DNA of 64,000 nucleotides from Paenibacillus woosongensis (lineage in GTDB: Bacteria; Bacillota; Bacilli; Paenibacillales; Paenibacillaceae), in the NCBI RefSeq assembly GCF_030122845.1, contig NZ_CP126084.1, forward strand, positions 1,364,001 to 1,428,000, written 5' to 3'. Under the pieces are notes generated by a model. The model had not been told where the DNA came from. It saw only the letters and a program-made list of their open reading frames with translations, and searched no databases. Of the stretch, positions 62,530-64,000 are shown piece after piece. Position numbers and translations under genes: made by a program. How positions within the stretch are numbered: position 1 is the first letter of the stretch; each line of letters starts with the position of its first letter.

Positions 62530-64000
62530 TTATTTATCTCTGCTCACCATATAATGTAATAAGTGCTTAAGAAAAACGTTGTTCCGGGGTATATCGTTCA
62601 ATGCTTCCACGGCCCGGCAATAGTGCTCCCACATCGCCCTTCGGGCACCATCATGACCTAGAAGGGTTACAAAGGTCGAACTATTGTTTTCAATGTCCTG
62701 ACGAACAGGCTTTCCCAATAAGCTGATTTCACCTTCCGAATCCAGCAAGTCATCCTTAATCTGGAAGGCGATGCCTGCATGGTAGGCATATTTCTTTAAT
62801 GATGCTATTTCCGCCTCGTTGACTTGAGCCAGAATGGCAGGCATCACCAGGCAAGCTTCAAAGGCGATCCCTGTTTTGTAGAAGCATATCGTATTCAACT
62901 GCTCAAGGGTTAACAATTGTCCCCTGGCTTCTAAATCCATGGCCTGACCCATGCAGATTTCGCCGGCCTTTTGGGATGAATATCGCATCAAGGCGAGTAC
63001 GGCCGTGGCCTCAAAACCGCTCAGGGAGGACTGCTCTTCAACGGCTTTCTGAATCAGATACAGCCCCGTCAGCTCCGCGGTGGCGCTATTATGAACCTGA
63101 TGAAGAGTCGGGCGTCCCCGGCGGGTAGGCGCATTGTCCTGTGAGGGCAGATCGTCGAAAATCAAAGAGGCTGTATGCATATACTCCAATGATTTCAGCA
63201 GCGGCATGATCGCCGCGGGCTCCAGGCCATATTCATTAACCCCCATGACCCACGTTAAAATAGGCCGAAGACGTTTGCCGTCTCCTTGAAGACTATAGTT
63301 CGCGGCATCAATTAGCGAATTTGTGACGGGCGGCATTTCTCCCGCTTTAGGAATTTGCAATTGTTGATTGATCTCGCGGCGGACAGAATGAATCGTATCG
63401 ATGAAGCTATCCTTCTCTTTGCGGCTGTTTCTCAGTACAGTGATGATTTGATCCCGAAGCAGCTTGTCAAGAAAGTCCACATCGTCCGCTTGCTGAACCA
63501 TACGCTGGATGAGCCGGTTGAATTCCGGATTTCCCGAGGTAAAGATGCTCATGGTTTCGTTGTATTTCGCTTCCCCAAGGCGATCCTTGAAGCGTTTTAA
63601 TCCGTTGATGGCACGATTCAGGATAATGTCCCGTGTTCTGGCATCTGAACGATACACGTCGTGGATCAAATAGGAAATGACCGTCCAGTACAATTCATAC
63701 GGATTCATCAGGTCCGGACGCTGCTTGCTGTGCTGCAAATAATAGGTGTAGGGCGTCACGGCACCGGCCTTCATATCATCGAACATATCCGCAAAATCAT
63801 CAGCGAGCTGGTTGTAGATCCCGTAGTAGAACGTCCGCTGCTCGAAGCCTTCATCCTCGGGTGCGCCAATGACGGAGCGGACAATCAATCGGGAAGAAGA
63901 GGATTTCAGAATAACAGGCAGGTACAGCTCCTCGTTGGTGTAGGCAGGATGGGACAGCTCCTTGACACGGTCCAGATGCTGAGCATGGAAAAATACATAG
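62530..64000 (-). CDS. two-domain class 1 isoprenoid (polyprenyl) synthase, 5-prime end outside window
   Basis: A protein of at least 490 residues running off the window; the frame is open through 64000. The C-terminal 260 residues are a trans-prenyltransferase: GDGKRLRPILTWVMG, first Asp motif FDDLPSQDNAPTRRGRPTLH, second IKDDLLDSEG. It condenses isopentenyl with allylic diphosphates. The N-terminal part seen (YNQLADDFADMFDDMKAGAV, VISYLIHDVYRSDARTRDII) is an all-helical domain with its own acidic motif DDFADMFDD, perhaps a second class-1 terpenoid site. Such fusions are found in Bacillota next to no known terpene genes; product unknown. Confidence 0.8.
   Translation of the reverse strand, partial: YVFFHAQHLDRVKELSHPAYTNEELYLPVILKSSSSRLIVRSVIGAPEDEGFEQRTFYYGIYNQLADDFADMFDDMKAGAVTPYTYYLQHSKQRPDLMNPYELYWTVISYLIHDVYRSDARTRDIILNRAINGLKRFKDRLGEAKYNETMSIFTSGNPEFNRLIQRMVQQADDVDFLDKLLRDQIITVLRNSRKEKDSFIDTIHSVRREINQQLQIPKAGEMPPVTNSLIDAANYSLQGDGKRLRPILTWVMGVNEYGLEPAAIMPLLKSLEYMHTASLIFDDLPSQDNAPTRRGRPTLHQVHNSATAELTGLYLIQKAVEEQSSLSGFEATAVLALMRYSSQKAGEICMGQAMDLEARGQLLTLEQLNTICFYKTGIAFEACLVMPAILAQVNEAEIASLKKYAYHAGIAFQIKDDLLDSEGEISLLGKPVRQDIENNSSTFVTLLGHDGARRAMWEHYCRAVEALNDIPRNNVFLKHLLHYMVSRDK

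Overview
The window reads as a chromosomal segment of a low-to-mid GC Gram-positive bacterium of the Bacillota, most likely Paenibacillus or a close relative. The grounds are strong AGGAGG-type ribosome binding sites with frequent TTG starts, YesM/YesN-type two-component systems beside ATPase-less sugar ABC transporters, a des-desK-desR cold-shock operon, a TPP-riboswitch tenA-thiM-thiD-thiE operon, a CIRCE operator, ECF sigma/DUF4179 pairs and a SigO/RsoA/YvrJ-like locus. No rRNA, tRNA or CRISPR array was seen. All assignments come from reading the sequence; no database search was run.

Layout. 1-4.6 kb: right part of an IS110-family insertion sequence with a long non-coding 3-prime end, a small orphan gene plus a GT1 glycosyltransferase, a C-terminally truncated WYL regulator, and a flavin/PNPOx-like stress protein. 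4.8-9.3 kb: a 14-TM drug exporter, a J-domain(HPE)/TPR membrane protein paired with a DUF1266 protein, and a dehydrogenase fragment. 9.3-11.9 kb: a quasi-palindromic dispersed repeat, a lipoprotein, a small Xre regulator with two likely operators, and endonuclease V. 12-21.6 kb: a complete oligosaccharide-use locus (sensor kinase, AraC-type response regulator, binding protein, two permeases, GH42, GH30). 21.8-30 kb: a Ca2+ P-type ATPase, the second copy of the dispersed repeat with a degenerate 9-10 bp tandem array, a chemotaxis-receptor fragment, and a second sugar ABC operon with its own LacI regulator and palindromic operators. 30-34.9 kb: small membrane and Nfu_N genes, decayed NDH-2 and ECF41 fragments, CIRCE-controlled htpG, and an RlmA-type methyltransferase.

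35-41.7 kb: a MocR-type regulator with a leader hairpin, an aminotransferase, des-desK-desR and a CYTH protein. 41.7-49.3 kb: inverted-repeat elements, ypsA, two lipoprotein/hypothetical genes, a 39-residue membrane protein, a giant Q/H-rich DUF2339 protein and a SEC-C protein. 49.4-52.7 kb: thiamin salvage operon. 53-54 kb: a minimal bipartite sigma factor locus. 54.2-57.2 kb: AraC regulator diverging from a sugar isomerase and a Gfo/Idh/MocA dehydrogenase. 57.3-60.5 kb: ECF sigma/DUF4179 pair, an AbrB/Doc toxin-antitoxin pair and a pyruvate kinase relic. 60.6-64 kb: a variant purine-riboswitch-like leader before an EamA transporter, a Nudix hydrolase and a two-domain polyprenyl synthase running off the window.

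The most interesting items are the variant purine-type aptamer overlapping a terminator ahead of the EamA gene (60602-60876), the split sigma factor locus (53022-53966), the nested-palindrome dispersed repeat with an associated tandem array, the IS110 non-coding end as a guide-RNA candidate, and the chimeric Doc tail reading into a pyk relic.
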